From Cunninghamella blakesleeana (Eukaryota > Mucoromycota > Mucoromycetes > Mucorales > Cunninghamellaceae), in assembly GCA_017871115.1 (NCBI GenBank), contig JAFCIZ010000005.1, forward strand, positions 5,263,501-5,327,500: a DNA stretch of 64,000 nt. Direction: 5' to 3'. A program made the position numbers and the translations under genes. Positions 11,369 to 25,036 of the stretch are shown piece after piece (position 1 is the stretch's first letter; every line of letters begins with the position of its first letter). The notes under the pieces were generated by a model. It had not been told where the DNA came from and ran no database searches. It saw only the letters and a program-made list of their open reading frames with translations.

Positions 11369-14300
11369 ATGACAACAAGTGTGGACTCAACTATACCGCA
11401 CTTTTTTGAGGCTTTTTGTGTAATAATAATAAAGAGAACATTAATAAAAATAAATAAATACGTTTATTAATTGATAGTATCCATTATTATTATTATTATT
11501 ATTTATTGATTATTAGGATAACGATTATAATGGTATTCAAGTAATCGATCAAAGAATTCAAAACGCTAAATCAACTAGTGAAGAAATTAAAAAACTATAT
11601 GAAATAAGGTACTTTATATGATAATACACCTTTGTAGAGAGAAAAAAAGTAAAGAGTATATATATATATATATGTAAGATGGTTATCAATCTAATAAAGT
11701 CTTACAATAGGGCACAAATAGAAGGTGATTATGGTGATCGTTTATTAAAGTTATCTCAATTAATAGTTGGTAAAGATGAAGATGGTTCTTTGGCTGAATC
11801 TTTATCCCATATTCCAAGTGCTTTAGAAACAACCGCTCGTGCTCATATTGACTTGGGTCAACAACTTCAACACCACTTACAGTCCCCTTTAGACAATTTC
11901 ATTAACGAACAATATGAGTTATATACTTCGGTAAAGTATAAATATCAATAGTAATAATAATGGGAGAATGAAAAGTAATATAGTTTTGATACTATATATA
12001 CTTACTTTATTTTTTTCCTCTTTATTATTTATTTATCGACAAATAGAAACAACAACGTATTAATGAAATCATAAAATCAAGAAAAGAGTCCTATGATAAT
12101 TTATTGCGAGTAAGTTGAATAAAACTGCTTTTAAAAAAATATATAATTATAAAACAATAATAGAGCGATGGTAATGATCATGAATTTATTTTATTCATTC
12201 ACTCGTTTGTTTTATTAAAATACATTATTAGACAAAAGGAGCCTATACTAGTGAATGTTCTAAACTCAATGAAATTAATAAATATTTGACTGAATATAAA
12301 CCTTCCCCAGATGAATTAAAACAAGTAAGAATAAAAAGTTAAAAAGGAAGAATAGGCAATAGTTGATATATCTTGTTATTTATCATATGTGCACCTATAT
12401 CTTTCTATTTATAAATAGGCAGATAAGGATAGGCAAGCATGTTTAAAAAATATTGAAGTTCAAGAAAAAGAATATAAATTAGCTATCGATTCGTACAATG
12501 AAATAACAAAATCATGGTTGGATGAATGGAAATTAGCATGCGATATTTATCAACAAATGGAAGAAAAAAGAATTCGCTTTGTCCGTAGTAGCTTATGGGC
12601 GTAAGTATCATTATTATTTTAGTTTACTTTGCTTTTACCTCTTTTTAAAAAAGATATTTATATATTTATACCTATGTTTTTTTTTTTTTAAAAAAAAAAA
12701 AAGGTTTGCCAATATGATGTCTAGTGTATATATTGTGGATGATCAATGCTGTGAACGCATACGTACTGCACTTGAATTGACTGATGTAGATAAAGATATT
12801 CATGCTTTTGTGAAAAATAATGCAACTTGCCAATCCATTCCAAGTAAGTTTTTTTTTTTAAAAAAAAAAAGTTTTACTTTTAAAACACATGATCTAATGG
12901 TGAACTTCTTTGTTTACTTTATTGTGCAACATAGCTTATATTGTATTTGAAGATGCCATGCCTAAATTTGTCCCAGAACTTGTAATGGGTACTGTAAATA
13001 ACTTAGAAAATGATGACACTCGTTCTATTAGCAATAAATCCATTAATATAAATCAAAAATCTTTACCTCCTGCACCTATAATGAATATAAATGAACAACA
13101 GCAAGATAAAAGTAACGGTGTACAATATCATGATCAAGCTGAAAATAATAATGATCACTCAATAGTAACTCAAGAACCTATTAAGTCATCACATGAATCT
13201 ACTTCTCAAGATCAACAATTCTCTGATGCAACTTCTTTTGCTCTTAAAGCTGTGGAAACTATGTTTGCCGAAAATGAGCTTTTAAATAACTCCAATACCT
13301 CATCTAATTTAACAGAACATAAATTACCACCAGAACAAATACCTTCCAACCAACAAGAACAACAAGAACAACAACAACAACGCAGTATTTATTTTCATAA
13401 TAGGGCTTCATCCAGCGTTTCTTCAAACTCTATTACCCCTGCATCAGCAAGCCAAAGTTCAAAACCAACCAGTTTAGAACAACGTAGATTTAAACCTATA
13501 CCTAATCCAGCATTTCAAAATCAAGAATCAGCCTCTATTCATTCTAAAAGTAGTAACAATGGAAGTATACAACAACAACAACAACAACAACAGCAGCAGC
13601 AGCAACAACAACAACAGCTTACTTCAACCAGTAATGATAATGTAGCAGAACCCACCACAGAATCAGTAGTATCCGCTGCTATGGTACCAACACTTTCTTC
13701 ACCTGAACATGTGGATAATAGCAATAACAACCAAATTAAAAATAATACTATTAAAAAGGATGATGGTGATAATGTGAAAGAAAAGGTTGATGATAAAAAA
13801 AATACCAAAGAAGATATCTTGCTTAGTGATGATGATGAATCTGAAGATGGTCATAATGTGCCAGTTCGACCTCCTCCAAAAGACGAAAAATGGGTTATTT
13901 CTTCTATTAGAAGGCCACAAATGGTTCCTGTACGCACACAAAATGCACGCATGTATAATGGTAGTATTAATCATCGTTCTAGCACAGTTCAAACAAAAGA
14001 TAATCATATCCCATTGGAACAACAGCAATCATCGAACCCTCCTACTCTAAATAATAATAGTGATCAGCATTCTTCTGATACAAGTAGCGTTGGAAAATTA
14101 AATCGTCCTCATCCACCTTTAAAAATTGAAATTCCAGGAACAAAAGAAGCAGCTCAAGAAGCAATTGCGGCTGGCCGTGCTCATACACAACATCAACAAT
14201 CACATCATCATCATCAACAGCAATCACAATATCAACAACAACAACAACCTATTCAAAATGATACTATAGGTATTCGCCCTCCTCCATGGGATGGTTTATC

Positions 14301-15360
14301 TAACCAACCTAATGGACCACCATCACAATATAGTTCTTTTGAAGCTTCATCATCACCACAATATAATCAACGTTATTCTCAACAACCACCACCACAACAA
14401 TACCAACAACAACAACAACAGGGATTACAAAGATATGGTAGTGTATCTGGACCTAGAGTAGCACCTGAAAAAATGATTGGCAACATGGAAAATGATGGTA
14501 GTCATGGAAAAGGTGGCAACAATAAAAATGGATTAGAATTTGGTAAATTTATGAAAGGTGTATTGAAATCCAATGACGGAAGACCTTTATCTAATGATGT
14601 CACCAATACTTTACAAGAAAATAATAAAAAGGAAAAAGGTGGAGGTCGATTCTCATTAGGTATATTTAGTAATAAGAAAGAAAAAGAAAAACGATCAGGA
14701 AAAGAAGGAGGACGTGATTCAACATTAGGGCAACGACCAACTCAAGGTGGTGATGTATTTATCAGTGGGCCTCCTGGTGGTGTAGGACCTATTCAAATGG
14801 ATAACGGTGTAAACCATTATAGTAATACTAGTAATAGTAATTCATATGCTGAAACAAAAGTAATACCAACAATTCCAGTGAATCAACCACAATCACAACA
14901 AAATTATAATTTACCATCATCTAATTTTCAATCTCCTTCACCTAAAGAAAGTGTACCTACATCTGGATTTAATGATGACCCTAAACAACTATCTGATGGT
15001 ACCCCTATTTTACATTATGCTAGGGCTGTATGGTCATTTACTGCAACGGTAAATCTCTTTTTATTTTATTTTTTAAAAAAAGCATCATATAATAATATAT
15101 CTAATCATTAATATATATATATATTGTTTTTACTAGATACCTTCTGAAATGTCATTTAATGCTGGTGATAGAGTAGCTGTTGTGAAAAAACAATCCGATG
15201 GTTGGTGGGATGCTGAATTACAAGGACCAAATCCTATTAGAGGATTAGTACCTGGTAAATATACATATACTTTAAATATATTTATATTTTAATAATACTA
15301 ATAAATAAATTTATTTTATTTTATTATATCATAGGTAATTATATGGAGGTTGAACCATAG
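11369..15360 (+). CDS. F-BAR and SH3 domain protein of the Cdc15/Imp2/Hof1 type
   Basis: Ten phase-consistent exons (11369-11419, 11517-11608, 11711-11930, 12047-12109, 12232-12324, 12419-12600, 12704-12843, 12935-15048, 15137-15254, 15335-15360) encode 1032 aa. The N-terminal ~300 residues form an F-BAR domain (IPHFFEAFCDNDYNGIQVID, IEGDYGDRLLKLSQL, IRFVRSSLWAFANMMS). A long disordered middle with poly-Gln (13570-13620), Pro and Ser follows, ending in an SH3 domain (ARAVWSFTATIPSEMSFNAG, DGWWDAEL, GLVPGNYMEVEP). Such proteins link curved plasma membrane to the actomyosin ring during septation, with SH3 partners in cell-wall synthesis (known family). The CAA/CAG run may vary in length. Confidence 0.92.
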
Positions 15361-15716
15361 TTTATCAATTTAATATTCTTTACTATTTTTTATCATTATT
15401 TATTACATTTATAATTACTATTCTTATTATCACACTTATTACATTATTATATGATTACACTTTTTTTTTCTTTTTCACTTTTTTTTGCTCTTAGTTGTAA
15501 GGATTAATTTATATAAATATAAAAAATAAATATATATATATATATTCTTTACGAATCCATTTGATTTATTGTTTTTTATCTTTTTAATTTAATACTATGT
15601 CTACCCAACAATTATGAACTGCTTTTAAAACTCCATTTTTTATAAAAAATTTTGCGGTGAATTTTTTTTTGTTCTCTTTTTTTCTGTTTATATTTTTTAA
15701 AAAAAAGTTGTCAGTA
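15361..15716. other. Spacer between the F-BAR gene and the thioredoxin-like gene
   Basis: About 355 bp of T- and A-rich sequence holding the 3' UTR of the upstream gene and the promoter of the next one. TTT-rich tracts with AAAAAAG lie just before the ATG at 15717. No coding signal. Confidence 0.4.
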
Positions 15717-15853
15717 ATGAAGATATTTTCCATTTTATTTTTATCAACTTTTATTCTTGCATGCTATTCTCAAGTAGTAAAAGTGACAGATACTAATTTC
15801 GATCAAGTAGTCAAAAAATCCGACGAATGGGTTTTAGAATTGTAAATCAATAT

Positions 15854-15899
<46 letters not shown>

Positions 15900-16640
15900 G
15901 AATATAATAAATATAATAAAAAGTCTAACTTATTTTTTTGTCTTTTTATTCTTGTTCCTCTCTTCTTTATTATTATTATTATTAAATAGTTATGCTGACT
16001 GGTGTGGTTATTGTCAACATTTCAATCCTAAATATAAAGAAGCCGAAAAAAAGGCTAAATCCACTATTTATAATACGATTTTCTTTGGGCAAGTGAATAT
16101 TGATGAAAATCCTGCTTTAGCTGCCCGTTTCTTTGTTTCAAGATTACCTTCCATATATCATATCAAGGATCACCAAGTACGTAGTTTATCACCACTTCCT
16201 CGTACTTCGGATCAGTTAGTCTCTTTTTTGGAAAATAAAGAATGGGAATCTGCTCAGCCTATTGGCTATTGGCGATCTCCTTTTGGCATCTTGTAAGAAA
16301 GGCAAAGAATTACATATTTATTATTACTATTTCATCATACTAATTTATATTTAATTATTTATTTATTTTTTAAAAAAAAAGTGGTATCATGGTAGGCTAT
16401 ACAGGTTTAGCAGTTAAAAAAATCTCAACAATTTCTCCATGGTTAGCTGTTGGTTTATTATCTGGGCTATTTGTATGTTCCTTTGGTTTAACTTTTTATT
16501 TTACTCGTAAACCATCAACTACAGCGCCTATTCCTGAAAATGAACCAAGCGTTCCTGCAAATCAAGCTGCTGGTTATTCAACATCTTCTAAAACATCCTC
16601 ACCATCCGTAAAGAAAAGATTAAGTAAACGAATCGATTAA
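15717..16640 (+). CDS. ER thioredoxin-related transmembrane protein (TMX1-like)
   Basis: Three exons (15717-15841, 15990-16292, 16382-16640) encode 228 aa. Residues 1-19 form a signal peptide (MKIFSILFLSTFILACYSQ). A thioredoxin domain follows with EFYADWCGYCQHF; the active site is CGYC, and the cis-Pro is in SRLPSIYHI. After it comes a segment resembling TMX proteins (LENKEWESAQPIGYWRSPFGI), one membrane helix (WLAVGLLSGLFVCSFGLTFYF) and a short basic Ser/Lys tail. This predicts a type I ER membrane oxidoreductase acting on disulfides of secretory proteins. TMX1 itself has CPAC, so the redox property may differ. The first intron contains a long AT repeat (15857-15897). Confidence 0.88.
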
Positions 16641-16768
16641 AATGGATGATGTATGAATAATATATAGAGTATGTATAGATTATATAGGGAATTATTATTT
16701 CTTTAGAAATGAAATCACTATTTAGTAATCATTGAAAAAAAAAGATCAATTATATATAGTATAAACCC

Positions 16769-16812
<44 letters not shown>
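16769..16812. repeat. (AAT)n trinucleotide microsatellite
   Basis: About 14 uninterrupted AAT units in the 3' flank of the thioredoxin-like gene. Simple-sequence tract, likely length-polymorphic. Confidence 0.9.
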
Positions 16813-16814
<2 letters not shown>

Positions 16815-17405
16815 GCTGAATTTATTTCTATCTCTACTTTATTTGATCGATTATATATGTACATATATATATATATATATTTAATTTAATAATATAAAAA
16901 AGAAGAAATCAATTATATGATAGCCAAAAACAATTAAATAAATCTATACGTTACGATCAGCTTTTTTTTTGCTGTCCTAAAAAAAAATTGCAGGAAATTT
17001 CAACCAACAATAGTAACCAAATTCCGGGCGGCGTTTTAAAAAACAAGTTTAATCCAATATGTCCTCTCACTTGAATTATTTTTTCCTCCTCTTTTCTAAT
17101 AGCATCCTATTACCTCGTAAGTTATTATATACATTAATAAAAAACGATAACGATACTTATATACATATATACGATAACATATTACATAAATATATGGATT
17201 GGATTCAAAACAATATGGATGGATGAATGGATGGACGATATAAAATGTATATATAAAAAAGGATGGATATTTTTTTTAAAGAAAAAAATTCTTTTCTGTG
17301 TATGGATTACAATGTAATATAATTCAAACGTATGGTGATATTGATATATATATATACATATACATTTATAATATTAATAGGGATTCTTAGCTCCAATAGT
17401 TTAAC

Positions 17406-18212
17406 ATGAAGGTATATATTTTATGGAAATAATATATATAACAAAAGAAAAAAAATCAAACTTCAAATATAAATATATTTATATTTGAGTAATATATATA
17501 TATATATATATATCATGGATTTTTTTTTGGATGTTCATATATAAATACAATAGAAAATATAATGGAAATAGATAAATAGTAAATAAGGAAACTAATCAAT
17601 ATTTATATTTATATTTCTATATACATATATAATTTTAAAAAATTATAGGATATCTACCAAGACGACGAACTCATCATTCCCCAAGGTGTTAAAGTTAGCA
17701 TCAAAGCTCGTGATATCACTGTTACTGGACCCCGTGGTACTTTAAAGAAGAACTTACGTCACTTAAACATTGAAATCAAGTTTGCTACCAAGGATAAGCT
17801 TAAGTTTGTTGTTTACCATGGTGGTCGTAAACATATTGCTTGTATCCGTACCGTCCGTTCTCTTGTTAACAACATGATCACTGGTGTCACCAAAGGTTTC
17901 CAATACAAGATGCGTTACGTTTATGCCCATTTTCCTATCAATGTAATTATCAATGATGGTGGTAAGAGCGTTGAAATCCGTAACTTCTTGGGTCAAAAGG
18001 TTGTTTTCCGTGTCGCTATGCGTGAAGGTGTCCATGTTGAAGCCTCTACTGCTCAAAAGGATGAATTGATCTTAACTGGTAATGATTTGGAAGCTGTCTC
18101 TCAATGTGCTGCTGATATTCAACAATCTTGTTTAGTCAAGAACAAGGATATTCGTAAGTTCTTGGACGGTATCTACGTTTCTGAACGTAATGTCCTTGAA
18201 GTTGATGCTTAA
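17406..18212 (+). CDS. RPL9: 60S ribosomal protein L9 (uL6)
   Basis: Large-subunit ribosomal protein near the peptidyl-transferase/sarcin-ricin region. Exon 1 encodes only ATG AAG (17406-17411); after a 237-nt intron exon 2 (17649-18212) gives 189 aa in total, the usual length. Diagnostic strings are [54 protein letters not shown] and [15 protein letters not shown]. The codon choice is more C/G-ending (AAG, ATC, ACC) than in neighbouring genes, as expected for strong expression. An intron right behind the start codon is common in fungal ribosomal protein genes. Confidence 0.97.
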
Positions 18213-18536
18213 ATTTTTTGATTCAAAATAATAATAAAGCATTTTTTTATGTAATCTCCTTCAACCAACTTTTTTTTTCTTTTTATAAAAAAAATAAAAA
18301 AATAAATTATGATAATACAAAATTAGATCATATGTGTGTTTATTTGACTTTGATTTTTTATTTATTTAATTATTCTGATTGTATATTTGCATATATTTTT
18401 GGTTGACATATATAGAAAATGACTGTGTGGAGATAAAAAGCTTAATTATAATAATTACTATATAAAAAAATAAAAGGGAATAAAAATAATAATGATCTTG
18501 ATCCAAAATTTTATATATTCATATCAATAAACTAAT

Positions 18537-20514
18537 CTATTCATCATCTGCTGGGTAGCCATCATCAACTATAAATAGTAATATATGTTTTTTTTTAAAA
18601 AAAAAAAAAATAGGTGAGAATTCCATTCATTTTATTTTATTTTTTATATATTCCATTTATTATTATATGATTGAGTATACATACTTTTACGTCTGAACAT
18701 GGTGATTTCTTGTTGTTTAAAGTAGCGACGATTTTCTTCGTCAATTAATACCAAATTCAAATAATATCTAGTCGAGAATTTCTTGTTTACATCTATCAAT
18801 ATAAATTATAGATATATGCATTAATATGTTTACCAAAATATTAATTATACGTATATAAAGTATATATGTATTATAATTTACCTCTAAATGTGGGTGCCAA
18901 TTCAAATCCTCCCAAGAATAAACGAATAGGAATGGTTTCACCTATAAAATAAAATAATAGATATTTAATATTTTAATTTTATTTATATATTGATATTCTT
19001 TTTATTTATTTTTTACCTCTAACTGGGGCACCATCCATGATTTCAAATCTTGTTACGGTTTCACTTTCATTATACACATTTGGCACTAATATAATATGAC
19101 AATTTAAAAAAATCATCAATATCACTTTCCTTAACAAGATTTAGTTTATAAATATGTTTATATATTTATAAACTTACAAGCACCAGTGGTTTCTCTACGG
19201 ATGATGGATAATTCCATTGTCTTAATCTTGATACGTACCAATAAAAAGTAAATCTTTCCAACAATCACATCCTTTAAATAATACCTATATTGATTATCAT
19301 AAAAATAAAATAAAAATAAATACACCTAATATAATCCTTTTTTTCTTATTGCTAATAATATTAATAATGATATTATTCTTACTTTGACTTGTTGTATTCA
19401 AATTCAATATGTAAACAATCTTCAATTCCTACTTCCATTTTAATTGAATTACTGACTTCAGTTGGCATACGGTATGAATACACCCAGATATCCTTTTCTC
19501 TAATTAAATCAGCCATACGTCGAGCAACTGTAACTCTAACATAATATCTATAATAATATAATATATAATTAAGTATATATAATATTAATATATATATTTA
19601 TCTATTTGCCTGTTTCACTTTTCTTTTTTTCTTTTTTCAAATAAAAAAAGTATACTTTACCTTAATTTAACGTTGATACCATTATAACATTCATATTGTT
19701 TTTCTACATTTTTAAATTCAAAATCAAAAGAAGCACTTTGGCGTAATTCACCTGGTGCAGCTAGTTCTTGAGAGAGTGTAAGAAATTCATGCGTTTTACC
19801 ACGATCATAAAACAATTCTAATTAATAACAATAATAAAAACAAAAATAATAAATATTAATAAATATTATCTTTGATTATGAAAATATGTATTTATAATAA
19901 ACTAGGATTGATGTATATATTTATTAAATACATATATTTGTCTCATATCATTATTTTTTCTATTCTTTTTTACCTATGCTGCCAACAAATTCAACCTTGA
20001 TACCATTGTGTTCAAATCGTTTACCATCTTTTACTTTTATAGTTGCCTACATTAATATTTTATAGAATATAAATAAAGGAAAAAAGTTAATGCCATATTT
20101 TTTTTTTTCTTTTCCAAGTTACATGAAGTATAATATTTATATATATATATATGAATATGATGATGCTTGGCGGTATTTTTTTCATTATTTTCTAAACAAA
20201 AGCGAGGTATTTCTTCATTTTAGTATACAAGTACCTTTCCACTAACTGATTCACCATCAAGGTATACGGGTAAACTTTCTTTTTGATCTTTATCTACTTT
20301 CACTTCTATGTGTTTACGTTCATTCTCTCTAGTTAATTCGACTTGAATATCGACAGGTGTAGAGAGACCGAAAAGGCTCTATTGGCAATGAAGATAAATA
20401 ATAATAAGAGGGAAAAAATAAAATAAATAAGAAAAATATATTAATATAAATTAATTATAATTAAATAAAAGTATACGTGTTTATTTAAATTTCAACACTT
20501 ACTGCCATAGACAT
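18537..20514 (-). CDS. VPS26: Retromer complex subunit VPS26
   Basis: Arrestin-fold subunit of the cargo-recognition retromer trimer (Vps26-Vps29-Vps35), which recycles receptors from endosomes to the Golgi. Starts with a 12-nt exon (20503-20514, MSMA) and continues through about eight short exons to TAG 18537-18539. Strings seen: [120 protein letters not shown] and FKQQEITMFRRK. These match VPS26 along its full length, with no gap. Confidence 0.96.
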
Positions 20515-22305
20515 TTTTGTATAAAAATTTAATATTTGTTAAAAAAAGAAAAAAAAATAGTAAGTGAAAGAGAAAAAAAATTGGCCTTCGAAAAAAAAAA
20601 AGGTATAAGAATTAATTTAAATACCGACTTTTTTTTTTGTTGCTAAAATTAATAATTTTATTTTTGATCATCTTTTTCTTTTTGATATAAATATATGTGT
20701 ATTTCATCTTCATATTTTTTATTAAAACATTTTATTAATTTATTCCTGATATTTATCACCATTAGATATTTCAATTTCTTAATATTAAAAGGATTTTACT
20801 ATATACATATTTTGAGAATTTTTTCTTTTGGTACCACAAAAGGGAGCCCATACGTTGTAAGTCTCATGTATTAAAAGTATCGTTTACTATGGCTATTTTT
20901 TTAAAAAGAAACTTAATATAGCAGCTGAATTATGAGATATAATTAGTATAATATTAATCTTTTTTAAACCGTCATTAAAGTCGAAAAGTGTAGAGGAGCT
21001 GCATACACATTATATTACACAACTTTCGTTTTGTTCTTTATTTTTTTTTTTTTACATTTTTATCTATATTTATAGCCAACTATAAGTTAAAGCTTGATTT
21101 TAAAGCATTATGTTTTATTTTAATAAAAAAAAATTTGAATGTGATGAGATAAAAAAAAAAAGTAATAACAATGTAAAATTTAACTTACATGACATAATAT
21201 GACACCATTAAAACTCATTACATCCAATAAAATCACTATCTAATACGAAATTGTAAGTACTAAGGTCAGATAGGATATTCTATTGTCAAGGAATTAAGTA
21301 GTAATTATAAAAATAAAAGAAAAGAAATCACATTGAATAATAATAACTTATCATTATAAATAAAAATAAACCAATACCTAGACTATAAAATACCAGAATA
21401 ATAATAAAAACCAAAATAAGGATAACAAAAGACTGACCAAATCAAAAATGGCTAATCAAAAATTAATTAAGACTAGTCAGGAAGTGAAAAATACTAATCG
21501 AAAGCCAAAAAGGTTAAACAGGTATTATTAATGGCCATTACTAGAATTAAAAGATGAATTAGAAAATAAAAAAAAGATCATAGGTAGAAGTAAAAGACTA
21601 ACAAAAAAGTAATAAAGGTTATCACTAGAAATAAATAGTAAAATACCAGCACCAGTAATTATAAAGGGTAACTAAAAGGAATCATATATGATTAATATCA
21701 GTAATTAACAAAGGCAATCTCTAGTGAGATATCATAAATGAATATTTAAGCTTGAATATGTACCTTTAAATAAATCAATAAATATACATGATCATTTATA
21801 AAAATGATCCTATACTCAATGAAAAAGCAAGTAAACGATCTATTAAATGACTATTTTATGAATATAAACATGAATATATAAAAAAAAATTGACCAATCTT
21901 TTTTAGGTACCAAATCTCGATGCATAAAATCAATAGGTTAAGATATTTATATTTATATGGGATGAAACACAGAGATATTTTTTTAGCATATAAATAGTTA
22001 TTATTTAATTTTTTTTAATTTTTATTAATGCTTGATTATACTGTATATATATAAGATCGACTTTTTTTAAAAATATTGACCTTTTTTTTTTTTTTTCAAA
22101 AATGATATGAAGTGGATAAATAAAATATGCTAATAAAAATAAAAATAAAAGAATGGGAAACAATTTTTTAAAAAAAAAAATAAAAATTATAAAATAATAT
22201 TAAGAGTATATTTAAAAATAATATATATATATTTGTATATAAAACGTATAAATAAATAGTATGCGAAGAGGGAGAGAGAGAGAGAGAAAATACTACTTAT
22301 CATAC
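20515..22305. other. 1.8 kb spacer without genes
   Basis: Holds the VPS26 promoter on the left and the ILV2 3' region on the right. About 21180-21780 is strikingly A-rich and T-poor on the plus strand, with many TAA/TAG/TGA in all plus frames; no coding or structural pattern seen. A GA-repeat (22271-22287) lies just past the ILV2 stop. Confidence 0.45.
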
Positions 22306-24596
22306 TTATTTTTTAAGGCTAGGATGTATAATGAAATCATCCAAAGCTTTACCACCAGGAACCATAGGGAATAAGTGTTCTTTTTTACAGCAGACAGCAT
22401 CCATCAAGACGGGACCATCATGTTCTAAAAATTCCTTCATTTTTGCAGGAAGTTCTGAAGCATTAGTGACACGAATAGCTTTTACACCCATAGCTTCAGA
22501 TAATTTACAAAAATCAGGGTTTTTCATAACAGTACCGGAATAACGATTTTTGTAGAATAAATCTTGCCATTGTTTTACCATACCTTGGAATGAATTATTT
22601 AATAACAAGACTTTAACACCAATGTTAAATTCAGCAGCAGTAGCTAATTCCATAGCTGTCATAGAGAAGGAAGCATCACCGTCAATATCAATAACGATGT
22701 GATCTGGTTTAGCTACTTTAGCACCAATAGCACTAGGTAATCCATAACCCATTGTACCTAATCCACCTGATGTAACAAAAGTACGAGGATGACGCCATCT
22801 ATAATATTGAGCAGTCCACATTTGATGTTGACCTACACCTGTAGTGATAATAACCTTATCCTTAATATTTTCAGTTTGTTTATTTAATTCTTCAATAAAT
22901 TGTTGTGGTTTTAATTTTTGTCCATCAGTTGTTACAGGTTCATAGTAAAAGGGGTATTTCTTTTTCCAATCGTAAATCTTACTAAACCATTCTTTACGTT
23001 CTGAGGATTGAATATAAGGTAATAATTTTTGTACATTTTCTGTCACATCACCTTCAATAGCTTGAGTTGCATCAACAACTTTATTAATATTTTTAGGCAT
23101 GATTTCAAAATGGAGGATACCACCACGACCTTCTTTAGCGGCTTTCACAGCTTCGGGAGCAAATTTTTTAACATCACCAGTGACACGATCATCAAAACGA
23201 GCACCAAGAGCTATGATTAAATCAGCATTTTGCATTGCTAAATTAGCATAACAAGAACCATGCATACCAAGCATATGAAGTGATTTAGGATCTTCTTCAT
23301 CAAATGCACCAAGACCACATAAAGTAGTTGTGACAGGGATATTACCTTGTTGAGCTAATTTAGATAAATAAACATGACCTTCAGGGTGGCCAAGCACACC
23401 ATGACCAGCATAAATTACAGGACGTTTGGCTTGATTGATTAATTCAGCAGCACGTTTGATGACAGCAGAAGGCTTATAAACACCTTCTTCAGCAAAGGCA
23501 CCTACAGCAGTATTTGGGATAGCGGTAGGGCGGGCAGGGATCATGGCATTGACAGGAATAGGGCGGCGTAATACACCAGCAGTGACATCTTTAGGTAAAT
23601 CTACCAAGACAGGACCAGGGCGGCCAGAGGTAGCAATTGTGAATGCTTCATTAATACGACGTGGTAATTCATTAATATTTTTCACCATGACATTCCATTT
23701 TGTACACCCACGAGAAATACCAATGACATCAGCTTCTTGGAAAGCATCACTACCAATGGCTGTTGTAGGGACTTGACCAGTGAAAACAACAAGTGGTACA
23801 CCATCAGCAAGCGCATCAGCCATTGCTGTTACAACATTGGTAGCACCAGGACCAGATGTTACCAACACAACACCAGGTTTGCCTGTAACTCTAGCGTATC
23901 CTTCTGCCATATGGCCAGCACCTTGTTCATGACGAGGTAAAATAAAATCAAAATATTTGGATTCATAAATAGCATCAAAGACTGGTAAAATGGCTCCACC
24001 TGGGTAACCAAAGATATGTTTGACACCATGTTGTAACATTAATTCATGAAATATTTCTCCTCCAGATTTACCAACAAATGAATTATCCATCTGAGGTGCC
24101 ATAATCTTCTTATAATGTGGTTGTACTTTCTTTGAAGGTATATCTGCTACGTGTCCATTATTATTATTACTATGATCATTGTAAGATAGATAAATATGTA
24201 TTAAGAAAAAAAAAAAAGATTGGTAGTATAAGTAAATATTCATTTTTATTGCTATAACTATTATCAGCATCATATTATTATCCTATTGCTCTCTTTATTT
24301 TTTTATTATCCTATTATTATTTTTTTATCCCCTTATTATATTTATAGTAAACTTCTATATGTATAACCCATATCATTTTTATTTGTCATCCTCTTTAACC
24401 ATTTTTATTTTTATTATTATTATTATTATTATAAAAAAATAAATATGAAAATAAAATATATATCTTACCTAGTGGCAGTTGCTACAGCACTTTTAGATTT
24501 TTGTGTGGTATGAATTGCACGAGCAGCAATAGGGCGTAAGAGATGAGATTTATTTGAAAACCTTGATTGTGAAGATCTTAAAGCTGAAGTGATCAT
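22306..24596 (-). CDS. ILV2: Acetolactate (acetohydroxyacid) synthase catalytic subunit, mitochondrial
   Basis: ThDP- and FAD-dependent enzyme joining pyruvate to pyruvate or 2-oxobutyrate, the first common step to valine, leucine and isoleucine. Exon 1 (24469-24596) encodes an Arg/Ser-rich, acid-poor leader typical of mitochondrial import (MITSALRSSQSRFSN, RPIAARAIHTTQ); exon 2 is 22306-24169; total 663 aa. Seen: catalytic Glu in PRHEQGAGHMAEGYARV, the SGPGATN segment, the ThDP-binding GDASFSM followed by LLLNNSFQGMVKQWQDLFY, and a conserved end (CCKKEHLFPMVPGGKALDDF). The Pro and Trp positions known from inhibitor-resistant alleles carry the usual residues (GQVPTTAIG, KQWQDL). Divergent from LEU2, the later step of the leucine branch. 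Confidence 0.97.
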
Positions 24597-24745
24597 GATA
24601 TATATATATTAGTTTGTTTAAATAGATTAAATATAAAAAAAAACTAAACAAAATAAAAAAGTGAGAGAGAAAAAAGGAAAGAAAGAAAAAAAAAAAAAAG
24701 AGAGAAAAAGGAAAGAGAGATGATAATTTTTTTTATCTTTTCCAA

Positions 24746-24765
24746 TTGAACCCCGCGGGGTTCAA
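24746..24765. promoter_or_regulatory. Perfect 20-bp GC-rich palindrome, candidate operator
   Basis: TTGAACCCCGCGGGGTTCAA is its own reverse complement and stands out in a very AT-rich spacer. The core holds CCG and CGG triplets, the half-sites preferred by fungal Zn2Cys6 regulators; the leucine regulator Leu3 binds CCG-N4-CGG, and here the spacing is zero, so the protein is unknown. It sits about 150 bp upstream of the ILV2 start. Confidence 0.55.
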
Positions 24766-24789
24766 AAATTGATCCAAAAAAGGGATGTG

Positions 24790-24796
24790 TGAGTCA
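24790..24796 (+). promoter_or_regulatory. TGAGTCA box (Gcn4/CpcA-type)
   Basis: Exact match to the general amino-acid-control element bound by bZIP factors of the Gcn4/CPC1 family, located between ILV2 and LEU2. Confidence 0.55.
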
Positions 24797-25029
24797 AAGT
24801 AGATCAAAGTGAAATTCTACCATTTATTATAAAAAATAGCTTATACAAATATTTATGTATTAATTTATTTTATTTTATTTAAATAGTATATAATAAATAA
24901 TAAATAATAATAAAATACCAAATAGTTATTTTTCGATTTTTAGTTTTATATTACCATTTTTTTTGTTGTATCCAAGATATTATTATTTCACATGTAGACT
25001 ACTTGGAGTGAGTTTATTTGGATGTTACA

Positions 25030-25036
25030 TGAGTCA
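25030..25036 (+). promoter_or_regulatory. Second TGAGTCA box (Gcn4/CpcA-type)
   Basis: A second exact TGAGTCA, in the context ACATGAGTCACGTC, roughly midway between the two genes. Two exact copies in a 1.0 kb amino-acid gene promoter fit cross-pathway control. Confidence 0.55.

Noticed and set aside
22331..23940. Several plus-strand ORFs across ILV2
   Set aside because: Antisense shadows of the acetolactate synthase coding sequence; no family resemblance and no start context.
24746..24770. tRNA-like TTCAA loop in the GC palindrome
   Set aside because: No A box, acceptor or anticodon stem around it; it is a plain inverted repeat in a promoter.
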